The translations under genes were made by a program, and so were the position numbers. Positions 1 to 9,443 of a stretch of DNA of 29,210 bases are shown in pieces. The notes beneath the pieces were generated by a model that saw nothing but the letters and a program-made list of their open reading frames with translations, was not told where the DNA came from and searched no databases. How positions within the stretch are numbered: the first letter of the stretch is position 1; each line of letters opens with the position of its first letter. The stretch covers positions 661,136 through 690,345 of the forward strand of contig WELB01000044.1 in assembly GCA_009602725.1 (NCBI GenBank), given 5' to 3'. Source of the stretch: Spirogloea muscicola (taxonomy: Eukaryota > Streptophyta > Zygnematophyceae > Spirogloeales > Spirogloeaceae).

Positions 1-3000
1 CGCCGCAGCTGCCGCTGCCGCCGCCGCCGCCGGAGCTGCCGCCCACGCCGTTCCCACGTTCGCCACACCTGCAAGCAGGCCTTCCGACCCCGCCGCCGCT
101 TCCGCCGCTGGCGGCAGCGAGCAGGTCGCACGCCTCCCCAACGGCAGCACGGCCACCCCGGCCCGTGCGCACGCCCCCCAAGCCCTCGCCGCCGCCGTAC
201 CAGCACCGCGAGCCCTCGCCCGACCACGCGAGGGCACAGGCAATGCCCTCCGCAGCAGCCGGAGATGTACCGCAGAAGCATCGCAACGTGGAAGCCAAGC
301 CCGACGAGCTGAGGGACTTCAAAGCTGTACTTGAGAATATGCCGATGGACTACGAGAAAGCAGGATCGCGAGGCGGGATCGCGGACAAGGAGGAGGAGGA
401 CAGCGACGGGCCGCGAGCGCGGGAGCCGGAGAGGAGGGAGGAGGGTGGGGATGAGGACGATGAGGATGTCAACGACGAGGAGGAGGAGGAGCAAGAGCCG
501 GCGTTGCCCAACATCAGCCGCTCGAGGTGGGCCAGCTCGGCAATGGACGAGGACGAGGAGGACAATGAGCTCGGCGGCGGCGGAGCGGCAGCGGCGGCGG
601 CTGCGGCTGCACCTGCAGAGCCGCTACGGCGGCGCGGCAGCAGCAGCGGGCTCCGTGGGATGGGCCTGGCGAGGGCAGGCAGCGGCGCAGCTCTTGCCGA
701 GGAGCAGCTGGAGAACGGCCGGCGCAGCAGCGCCGGGAGCAGCGGCGGCGGCGGCGTGGGCAGCGGCGAGCCAGCAGGGGATGACGGCGGCGCAGACTAT
801 GAGCGCGAGCTCAACCAGCGGGAGCTGCAGGAGCTGAGCGACGGTGGCGGTGTTGGGGACGGATCAGAGGAGGAGCTGCAACGCCCTGAGAGCAGCTCCG
901 ACGACGACGGCGGCGGCGCAGCAGCCTCCGCCGCCGGCCAGGAGGACGGCGGCAGGGAGGCCAGCGCCGTGCGACGCCGCGTGATCGACATGCTGCAGGG
1001 CTGCCGGCCTGTGGAGGACTTTGAGCGCCTGAATTGTATCGACGAGGGGACGTATGGCGTCGTATATCGAGCACGCGACAAGCGCAGCGGCGAGGTGGTG
1101 GCGCTCAAGCGCGTGAAGATGGACAAGGAACGCGAGGGCTTCCCTATGACGAGCCTGCGCGAGATCAACATCCTGCTGTCCTTTGCGCACGATGGCCCGC
1201 ACGCCTCCATTGTGGATGTGCGTGAGGTCGTGGTGGGCTCCAACCTGGACGCCATCTTCATGGTCATGGAGTACATGGACCACGACCTCAAGTCGCTCAT
1301 GGAGACCATGAAGCAGCCCTTCTCGCAGTCTGAGGTCAAGTGCCTCATGCTGCAGCTCTTCGAAGGCACCCACTACCTCCACCAGAACTGGGTCCTTCAC
1401 CGGTGAGCTGCACCAAGTTCCTGACATGTTGAGCTCAAGGTGTCGCTTTGAAGCCAGAGCTCTGATCCCAAATGCTCACGTGTCACTGGGGTTCAGGGCT
1501 CGGCAACGCAGCTGCGGATTTCGTGCTTCACGCCCATGTGGCCCTTTGCAATTGCACTTAGTGGCCATTGAGCTGGACTGTCTGCTTCCCACTTCTGAGT
1601 CGCACAATATTGTGGCAGCTTTAAGAATCGGATTTTAAGTGAGCAGGTGAGGCAGCAATTGTTTGTCTGAATTGGTACACGCTATTTGCAAATGGCAGGG
1701 ATTTGAAGACATCCAACCTCCTGCTTAATAACAAGGGGGAGCTAAAGATTTGCGACTTCGGGCTCGCACGACAGTATGGAAGCCCGCTCAAGGCCTACAC
1801 ACACATGGTTGTCACCCTGTGGTACCGGTGTGCATCCTGTCCCCTCTTGCACCTTGCCAGCTCCAGGATTGATGGATCAGGGTTAGGGTTTGCATGTCTC
1901 GACCGGGCTCAATCATTCATGCTTTGGGCTTTACGGGTGTGCTGGCCCTGGCCAGCAGCTACTTGTCTCGCATTACAGGGAGAGGAAAGTCGTTGACCTG
2001 CAGACCTTCTCATTCTCTGTATGATGGGTTGCTTGGCTTGCCACAGCGCCCCGGAGCTGCTGCTTGGCGTCAAGACCTACTCCACTGCGATCGACATGTG
2101 GTCCCTTGGGTGCATCATGGCCGAGTTGCTGGGAAAGGAGCCGCTCTTCCCTGGCAAGTCAGAAATTGACCAGCTCGACAAGGTTCGTGATCATTGCCTG
2201 CAGCAGCATCTCAGTCCACTCTTGTATCGTCTCTATTCCTCCTCGGATAGAGAAGCTGGCACCTCCCTCTCAGCAAAAGTGCAGCATATTGTTAATTATC
2301 TGCGTATCAGCAGTATGAAGTTTGCAGACACAGTTATATTGCACTGCTAGCCATGCTGCAAGCAGCTCAGAAGCATCACTGTGTGGCACGACGCCTGACA
2401 TGCACAACTAGCGGCAGATTTTCAGGGAGTTGGGGACGCCAAATGAGAAGATTTGGCCTGAGTTTCCCAGCCTGCTGAAGAAGGTCAACTTTGTGCGCCA
2501 GCCGTGAGTGCCTGACTTCCCTCTGCATAATCAGATGATCTGCATCTACGCTTTCTGGCTTCTGCAAATGTTGCATGGATCATACCTCGTCCAGATTGCC
2601 AGCAAGCACAGAACAGGTGACAAGCATGCTTGTCAGATTGTTTTTGATGGTCTGGATTCGTTGCAGCTACAACAAGCTCCGGGAGCGCTTCCCGCTCAAC
2701 ACATTCGGCAGCCGGCCGACGCTGTCGGAGGCTGGGTTTGACCTGCTCAACAAGCTCCTTACCTACGACCCTAAGAAGGTCTGCAGTCTGCTCTGTTCTC
2801 CCGCTCTGCTTCGTGGTGTTTTGTTGGCAATACTTCTGTGCGTTTTCTCTGAACCGAGCCCAGCATGCGTGTGTCAAGCATGACCTTCTGTTTGCCACTT
2901 GGGCCTGGCAATGAAGCTGAGATATGCAGGTCTGCAATGTTGCTCATCCTCCTGCAGAGAATCATGGCTGAGGCTGCGCTGAAGCACGAGTGGTTCCGCG

Positions 3001-3325
3001 AGGTGCCGCTGCCGAAAGCAAAGGAGCTGATGCCCACTTTTCCTGCGCGAAATCAGCATGACAGGTAAATACAGGAGGAGGTCACCAACTTCTATACTGG
3101 CAAAGCAGCTAGCAAGCGAAGAGGTGGATGAGGTCTCTCGAGGCGTGGCCCTCTGACAGGCCAGTGGTTGGCTACTTTGCTCCGGGCATGGCAGTGCCTT
3201 CAGTCTCCTGATTTTCGTCGGTGGCGACTGACAGGCGGTCGAGGAGGATTCACAAGAGCCCAGATCCCCTCCTGGAGCAGCGCCAGCGGCAAGCGGACTT
3301 GGGCTCTGGGGGTCTCTTTGGATGA
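1..3325 (+). CDS. CDKG: CDK11/CDKG-type (PITSLRE) cyclin-dependent kinase, 5' partial
   Basis: Exons read as <1-1402, 1699-1827, 2047-2182, 2418-2503, 2667-2778, 2958-3064 and 3235-3325; phases agree at all six GT-AG introns. The frame is open to the left edge, so the true start may lie outside; the first in-frame ATG is at 243. The N-terminus is Pro-rich, then acidic, Ser- and Gly-rich and disordered. The kinase domain starts near 1018 and shows EGTYGVVY (P-loop), VALKRVKM (catalytic Lys), PMTSLRE (the PITSLRE cyclin-binding helix), HRDLKTSN, CDFGLA, YT in the T-loop and RAPELLLG. The C-terminus SPDPLLEQR...GSGGLFG matches the tail I recall for plant CDKGs. Known family role: cyclin L partners that couple transcription and splicing with the cell cycle. 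The last intron begins with an in-frame TAA (gacag|gtaaat), so retaining it would remove the final 30 residues. CDK10 is less likely because of the long acidic N-terminus and the C-tail. Confidence 0.93.
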
Positions 3326-4248
3326 GACTGGCCACGGCTTCGTTGATAACCCTGCTCCTTGTGGATGTTGGTCACGTCTTACACAGTCCCATGCCCATGC
3401 TCGAGGTGGGACCCCAAGCGACTGGAGACGCCCGCAATTGCAGGAACGCTTCCCCATTGGGAGCAGCTCCACCATGGCCGAGATCTCATAACCGATGGTG
3501 GCTGACGCAAGGGGATGACTGGGCCGGGGATGGTGGGCAACGTGCTAAGATCACCGAGATCCAGAGGCCAAGAGTCTGGAGAACTTGAAAAGGGGGCGTG
3601 GTGCCAGCCTGACCTCTCTATGCCCACTGATATGTGCATATGTAGTTGTGCTTGAGCAGGTGCTGGGACAATATTCGGCTACCATTTGAAGGCGACTTAG
3701 CAGCAGGTGCAATGTGGTCGCCAGTGGGCCTGCCTCGGAGGGGCCAAAGAAGTCTGAGACTGGACTTCCTTGCTTGACTCTTGGCTCGATGAGAGAGAGC
3801 GGACGAGGGTGGGGGGGGGGGGGGGGGGGGGGATGGGGCGAAGCAGAGAAGGGGAAGGCTCGCGGTGCGCATGAAGTGCAAGGGGGGCCAAACTCGAGTC
3901 AGTCACCTTTTCAGGCTGAAGCTAGTGCAACGACTGGGGCTACACCAAGCGAAGCCCCATGCTAAGAGTTCCCAGATGGCTCGGCGCAGAGGACTGGCGT
4001 GTGTTCTGAGTGATGGAGGTCCTGAGTGTCCGAGTACAGAGGGCAAGCACATTGAGACACAGGGCGCAGAGAGGGAGGGCGGCTGGGCGGCCGCGGTGGC
4101 TCGGCGCACCGGCGGGCGGCGACGACAAACGCAACGCCTTGACGTCGCACATCGCCATTCGCAACGGCACCTGGCTGACGGCGGGAGGTTGCGAATTGGA
4201 AGGGGTCGGGGGTTTGGGATTCTACGAAGCCGAGCAGCTCCTGACTTG
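3326..4248. other. Gene-free stretch downstream of the kinase gene
   Basis: This covers the kinase 3' UTR and following intergenic DNA. I see no conserved peptide on either strand, only short composition-driven frames, and no clear TGTAA polyadenylation signal. It contains the G22 homopolymer listed separately. Confidence 0.5.
3811..3832. repeat. G22 homopolymer tract
   Basis: An uninterrupted run of 22 G follows a T at 3810 and is flanked by purine-rich GA sequence. Length is prone to sequencing error. The G-rich strand could form a quadruplex (inference). Confidence 0.95.
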
Positions 4249-4339
4249 GCCGCCGCCGCCGCCGCCATTACCGCCCCGCCCGCCGCCGCGGCCACCTCCA
4301 CGTACGCCGCCATGGCCGCCGCCGCCGCCGCCGCCGCCG
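4249..4339. repeat. GCC/CCG trinucleotide island
   Basis: Imperfect GCC repeats, coding poly-Pro or poly-Ala depending on frame. On the minus strand a short frame starting at the ATG near 4313 (MAAYVEV...) runs through the island to a GT at about 4169, which could be a first exon. No continuation or homolog was recognised, so it is annotated as a repeat only. Similar islands precede the gene at 18421 and end the window. Confidence 0.8.
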
Positions 4340-4399
4340 AGTGCGCACTCGATGCCGGGGCGGCGCCAAGCGCATCCAGCCGCCGCATGGCCTGGTGAG

Positions 4400-7372
4400 C
4401 CGTCGTGCCCGCTGTAGGGGACGTTGGGTCCCCCGCCGTGGCCCGGCTCTCGCGCCGTCTAAGCGCAGTCATATGGTCAGGCGACGAGTCGGGGGAATCC
4501 GTTTACCGGGCCACGTAAGGGTCCAGTGGTGGGGAGAGGCCTTGGTGAGGCGAGAGGGATGACCCCAATTAGATGTGTGACGTGGTGCGCGCTCGCGCGC
4601 CTTGAACGCAAGACCTTGTCGAGGCAATATCCATTCCATCGGGTCTGACTCGCCACGACCTCGGCCTCGCTCCCCACTCCAACACCCTCGCAGCCCCCTG
4701 TGACGAGTAGCTAGCTGTGCTTTCCCAATGGAGGAGCCCTTTGGCACCACATTAAACTGATTGCTAGCTGGACTTGGCCCAGGGCTGTGCCAGCCTAGTA
4801 TGAGCTTGGTGCGACAGCGATCGCGGGGCCGCACCTGCTCTGACCGCCTTCACAGCCTCCCGCCGCGGAGTCAAGGCTCGCAGGTCCTTCCCCACATGGC
4901 GGCACTGCAGCTTTCCTGCGCAACCTGCAGACTCAGTAGGAGCTTCTTAGGCATGTCTGCATCTTGCATTTCGACCGCTGTGTTTTATGTGAAGAGGTTG
5001 GCGACCTCGGGCTTGGGTCACGTGATGATAGAACTACTGCAACAAGATGAGGCCCGGCCTCTGATTACCTCTATTTAAGTCGCTGATGACCTGTCAGCCT
5101 ACACCCGTGCCTGTGTGTGGCAGGGTGCCCATGAAAGCCTGGCTATATGACCAGGACTTTTGGAGCTCCTGAACCTCACTTCCTGAAACGTGGTGCAGGA
5201 CTGACGGACTGAGTAGAAGTGCCCTTCAAGAAAATCACGCCAGCACTGAGCATGTGTCAGGTAAACAGATTGCAACTGAATATTGGCATTTACTGCTGAC
5301 TTCGCCACCTCATTCTAAGCTGAGCAAGGGAGGGAGTCCGCTGTGAGGACCTACTTATCAATTACATGTTAGACTTTGGAGGCTTCCAGCCTGTGAAACC
5401 AAAAATTTCTGAATTCTGAGCGGACTTTGGTCTTGAACAAGCATCATATCTAAGGCACTCGGCATGCATTTGCTTTGCCGTGAGCTTATACGCTGATGCG
5501 ACAGTGGCAGGCCCTCTGGTGGCACATGGGAGTACTGCCAAGTGTACTTCTCTGTTTTTGACTAGCAGAGGGAATATGAAAATTGGTTGCTCTTTCTTGA
5601 GAGGACAAGCAGGTAGTACTTGCTGAAGGCAGGATGAGAGTGTGCCTAATTGAAACTGCGACTCTGTGACTCATCATGTGCAGGCCTTTGGTGAGATTTA
5701 GAGTTGATGTTATGATATGTACTTCCCCTGCAGGTTCTGTCTTGGTAGAAGCTAATGTGGTGTCTTTCGGAGCTGCTTGATCGTAGTGGGAGGTAAACTG
5801 TTACCTCTTTGTCGTCATGCGTGAGATGTTGATCACTGCAGCATTCTCCATGCATCAGAAGTGATGCTTGGGCAAGCAAGCCTGTAACGTACTCTCATAG
5901 TCATCGTATTTCTTCTACTGCCTTGTCACGCTGTGGTTGTAGTGCAGTCCCGGTGCCATGATTGGACTCACATTCCTCGTACTGAGAGCCTCTTGAGGCA
6001 TGACAGACATTCACACACCCATAGAATATGAGCACTTGGGGGCTGTTGATGAATCCTCTGATAGATTCTCCACCCGTTATGAGCCTACAGAGTCCTGTTC
6101 GGCATCAACGAAGTCTGAGGTTTTCTTGGCTTATTGTGCAGGTGCCACGTTGATCAAATTTTACGATGTGCATTGGAAGGTTACACCGGGGCCCTCTGAG
6201 ATGTTGGCTGCATGTAGTCATGGTTTGGACCTACTTGCCTTTGATCTAGTCCACGCTTGCTGCATCACCCACGCAAAGGCGCTTTTGCAATCGCTGCCAG
6301 CAGTGGCAGGGCTGCAATTGCCAGCGCTGGTGATGAGCATTTACCTCCCTCCTCCATGGCACGCCGCGAGCCATGGAAGGTGTTAGTTGTGTAGGCTGCT
6401 CTGACTTTGCATCCACCACTGCGCTGTCTCTGGACTGGGGAATGCGCTCCAGTTTCCACCTTGCTGCAGACCCGCTGCCAGCAGCAGTGACGCCAGAGCC
6501 TTTTGATGCTAGCGGCAAGCCAGCAGGGTGATAAGTTCCGGCATGTGAGGATGGCAAGGTCGCGCTGAACTTGCGAAACACTTACGCCAATGCAATCTTT
6601 GATGTCCTTTAAGCGAGTACGGTCTCCTTTAAGAAGGCAGTGCTACATACATTCATCGAAAGAGACATGAATCGCATTTATTGTACTGGACGCTGACTTG
6701 AGGTACCTGACTGAAGCAAGGTCTTGTTGGCGGGAGGCCTCTAGGCTCGTCAAGCACCCCTGTACCAAAAACCACGCCCCAAAGGTTGTGCACGCCTTGC
6801 CTGGCCGGCGCCTGCCAGTGTATGGAGGCCATCAAGGACGAAACAGCACAGGGTCTCTCTGCCTCCGAGCCACAAGTATCACAGCGATGCATGTATCTCG
6901 CGGGCACATGAACTCTGCCTTCCTAAAACGAGCAACCAATTTCTTGATCTTGCTCACTAAAAGTACACGGATATGCAAGGATGCAACAACCTCTGCGGGC
7001 AGAAATGTTTACCTGGCTCAATTCAGCCATCAGCAAGTGCAACTGCGCTCTTTCATACTACATTGGCTAAAAGAGGCTAGCTACATGGACAATACTTCGG
7101 GCGAGCAGCATCAGCAAACGGGGCTCATCTTACATAAAACTGCCAGTAATTTCTGGTCAACAGCTGGTTTCATTCTGACTGGGCGAGATGTCATGCCCGG
7201 GCGCGTCGTGTCGTCGTATCGTCGGCTAGAGGACGTGTGACGGCTACGGCACTTAGCAGCTATAGCTTGTCTAACAGTCTGTTAGCTAGAGGTAACCATA
7301 GAGACGATGGGCTAGCTTAGCAGACACTTAGAGCGGCACGTGGCGACACGGCCCGGCGGCATGCCACGCTCA
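4400..7372. other. Long stretch with no supportable gene
   Basis: Base composition falls to roughly balanced GC. The open frames at 6000-6386 and 6698-7240 on the plus strand, and a minus frame at 6653-6907 with a CDTC motif, have no family resemblance and no convincing splice continuation. No tRNA- or rRNA-like segment was recognised. It may be intergenic DNA, an untranslated transcript or decayed repeats. Confidence 0.5.
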
Positions 7373-7408
7373 GGCATGCTGGCTATGGCGGGCATGCCGG
7401 CTATGGCG
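7373..7408. repeat. Two-copy 18-bp tandem repeat
   Basis: GGCATGCYGGCTATGGCG occurs twice in direct succession (7373-7390 and 7391-7408) with one mismatch. It lies just outside the 3' end of the retroelement fragment that starts near 7450. Confidence 0.85.
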
Positions 7409-7449
7409 GGCCTGGCGGGGCTGCTCCTGGCCCGGGCTCGCCCCTCCAA

Positions 7450-7747
7450 GGTGAAGTGCGCCCACATAGAGAAGAGAAGTGCGCGCCCATAGAGAAAGCC
7501 AGCCCAAAAAAGAATGAACAATGTCCAAAGCCAAAGAAAGAGGAGCCGGAGAAAGGACTACACTACAAAACACTGCAGAACACACAAACGATGCAGAGGG
7601 AAGCTCAGTACCCACGAGTGAGCAACATCAGGTCTGAGTAGCTCGCTGCAGAGAAAGAGGCAATCCGCCGAGACCCAGAGGCGGCGGCCTCCAAGGCCTG
7701 ACCTCGGCGCCCTGCCGGACAGACGCTCAGACGAGCTAGGGCAGTCT
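7450..7747 (-). mobile_element. 5'-truncated retroelement 3' end, family 1 (copy 1)
   Basis: Read on the minus strand, this is the last part of an ORF ending SYSDLMLLTRGY plus a stop at 7605-7607, then a tail of about 150 bp with TTTGTAGTGTAGTCC, TTTGGACATTG and a GGGCTGGC box, ending CTATGGGCGCGCACTTC. The end motif is doubled (7450-7500), as if this copy was inserted into an older tail. The tail lacks the second hairpin arm. No reverse transcriptase is present. Assignment to a non-LTR element rests on the longer copies near 26-28 kb. Confidence 0.75.
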
Positions 7748-8030
7748 CCAGAGCCGGAAAAGGGACTACACTACAGAACACTGCAAAACACATAGACGAT
7801 GCAGAGGGAAGCTCAGTACCCACGAGTGAGCAACATCAGGTCTGAGTAGCTCGCTGCAGGGAAAGAGGCACTCCGCCGAGACCCAGAGGCGGCGGCCATA
7901 GCACGGCCTCCTCCAGAGCCAGACTAACGCGGCAGCTAAGCGCGGCCATCAGCGCCCGGGTTCGCTGCAGGCGGGAGCGAGCAGGGCCAACCCTGGTCGG
8001 ATATCTCAGGTAGAAACGTGGCATAGGGAA
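7748..8030 (-). mobile_element. 5'-truncated retroelement 3' end, family 1 (copy 2)
   Basis: Same ORF end (stop at 7813-7815) as copy 1, with a longer remnant of the coding part towards 8030. Its tail is cut after TTTTCCGGCTC, exactly where the ORF remnant of copy 1 begins on the minus strand, so copy 1 appears to have inserted into this tail. Homology is clear to about 7910; the outer limit is uncertain. Confidence 0.7.
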
Positions 8031-8153
8031 TCTCAGCGGGGGTAACCCGTGGGGTGACTCGCTGGGTAGGCTGCAACCCGGATGGGCGGGTCGGAGAGCC
8101 CCGGGCGCCGGAGCCAGTCCCTGTACCTACTGCCTTGACCCCCCCACGCGCGC

Positions 8154-8400
8154 AGGCCGTGCTATGGCCGCCGCCTCTGGGTCACGGCGGAGTGCCTCTT
8201 TCCCGGCAGCGAGCTACTCAGACCTGATGTTGCTCACTCGTGGGTACTGAGCTTTCCTCTGCATCGCTTCTATGTTCTGCCGTGTTTTGTAGTGTAGTCC
8301 TTTTCCCGGCTCCTCTTTCTTTGGCTTTGGACATTGTCCATTCTTTTTTGGGCTGGCTTTGCCAGTACCTCTTCTCTATGGGCGCGCACTTCTCCCCCTC
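8154..8400 (+). mobile_element. Retroelement 3' end, family 1 (copy 3, inverted)
   Basis: Same sequence as copies 1 and 2 but on the plus strand: ORF end SYSDLMLLTRGY-like with the stop at 8248-8250, then the full tail to CTATGGGCGCGCACTTC near 8392. The hairpin is imperfect here (GGGCTGGC-TTT-GCCAGTAC). With copies 1 and 2 it forms a large inverted repeat around 7911-8153. Confidence 0.75.
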
Positions 8401-8722
8401 GCGGCGTAGGCTCTTGAGAGATCGGAGGGCAGGGTAACGCCATCTCTCCGCATGTCCCCCCGTTGGAGAGCGACCTAGCGACCGCCGCCGCAGCCGCCGG
8501 CGAGGGTTCGGAGGGTTTGGCGCGCGTCGCGAGTAGGCCAGCGCTCCGGCGGTCAGGGTGGCCAGGGGGCCGAAGCGGTGAGAGATCCCCCGGCGGGGGT
8601 GACCACGCAGCGGCGCAGGAGGCGCACGCGGGAGAGAGGGAGGCGAGGAGACAGCTCGTGTTCCGCCTTGTGACTTTGTTGTGTGGGATGCTTCTTGCCA
8701 CATCCTTTGCATGTCTGCTTAC
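8401..8722. other. Very GC-rich block of unknown origin
   Basis: The block lies between the tail of copy 3 and the candidate exon at 8723-8929 and is much richer in GC than the DNA to its right (the change is near 8660). Frames are long only because stops are rare. No family was recognised. It could be part of another mobile element or a CpG-rich promoter. Confidence 0.4.
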
Positions 8723-8929
8723 TTGGTGGTGAGGCCATGCAGGGCAGGCTGCTGCTAGCCAAGCAGAGTCCTGGCCTGTAGGCGGAGCTTCAGGTGTGGC
8801 ACTTCGACGCGTAGTGGGCGCTATACAGGCAGGCACGACAGCGAGGACCAGAAGCAGCAGCAAGAACAGGATAAGCCCCATTGGCGCACATGAGCGAATT
8901 ATGAGCCTGCGTATTCCTGCTGCCAACAT
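8723..8929 (-). CDS. Candidate first exon of a short secreted or membrane protein
   Basis: A minus-strand ATG at 8929 opens a 69-codon frame. After an Arg-containing start it holds a strongly hydrophobic stretch (ILFLLLLLVLAVV), followed by VPACIA, typical of a signal peptide or signal anchor with a possible cleavage site. The frame meets a good donor, caa|gtaagc, at 8723/8722. No following exon could be identified and no homolog is known to me. The downstream side runs into the GC-rich block and a retroelement copy, so the gene may be broken. Chance open reading is a real alternative. Confidence 0.22.
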
Positions 8930-9443
8930 GCACGGGTCCTATTTGCAGCGTCACTCAGTCCACTAGTCGTCCACCGCTCAGGCCAGATGATCTTAGTAGC
9001 TTCTTAAAAGTTAAGTGGCAGTTCTGGCTACATCAGACTGCTACTAGTCCCATCTGTCTGTTCAACTAGCCCATTCTGCTGGGTTAGGCGGAGGGGTGCC
9101 AGTGGAGGAAGACGAGGTGGTCACTCTTGGACAGGTCTTGGGATTCTAAGTCGCAGTTACTGCTATTCTGTATTCGAAGGCCCTAAGCAACTGTGTGCCA
9201 CGTGATACTGGGAAGTAGTGCTGCTGTTTAAGGGCGGTGGCTGTGGAGAGCCAGCCCAAAGGAAGGCTATAGGAAGGCCACAAAACAAAAAGGGTGATCC
9301 ATGCTGCAGGAGTGGCTACTACCACAAAATATATCCACCCAGCTGTGAAGGAGCTCCTAGGAGTGCACAACAGTTGCAAGTTTTGCAAAGTCCTGAGATA
9401 GCCTTGTGTATCATCACAGCAATTACAAAGATCAATCAATTCT
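8930..9443. other. Intergenic DNA downstream of RRP4
   Basis: No gene recognised. A TGTAA (plus-strand ttaca at 9423-9427) lies 17 bp past the RRP4 stop and might be its polyadenylation signal, though it is rather close. The piece agccagcccaaaggaagg near 9250 resembles retroelement tail sequence but is too short to call. Confidence 0.4.

Noticed and set aside
165-245. Start of the kinase gene at 165
   Set aside because: Codon 165 is GTG, not a usual eukaryotic start, and the frame is open to base 1. The first in-frame ATG is at 243 and the gene is treated as 5' partial.
350-1427. Long minus-strand frames opposite the kinase exon (for example 797-1369 and 864-1427)
   Set aside because: They mirror the GC-rich coding exon; the peptides are low-complexity shadows with no family likeness.
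3865-4472. Overlapping frames of 135-189 residues around the GCC island
   Set aside because: Content is poly-Ala or poly-Pro from the repeat plus composition bias; no conserved block or splice continuation found.
6653-6907. Minus-strand frame with CDTCGSEAE as a zinc-ribbon gene
   Set aside because: Only one Cys pair is clear, there is no family match and no supported neighbouring exon.
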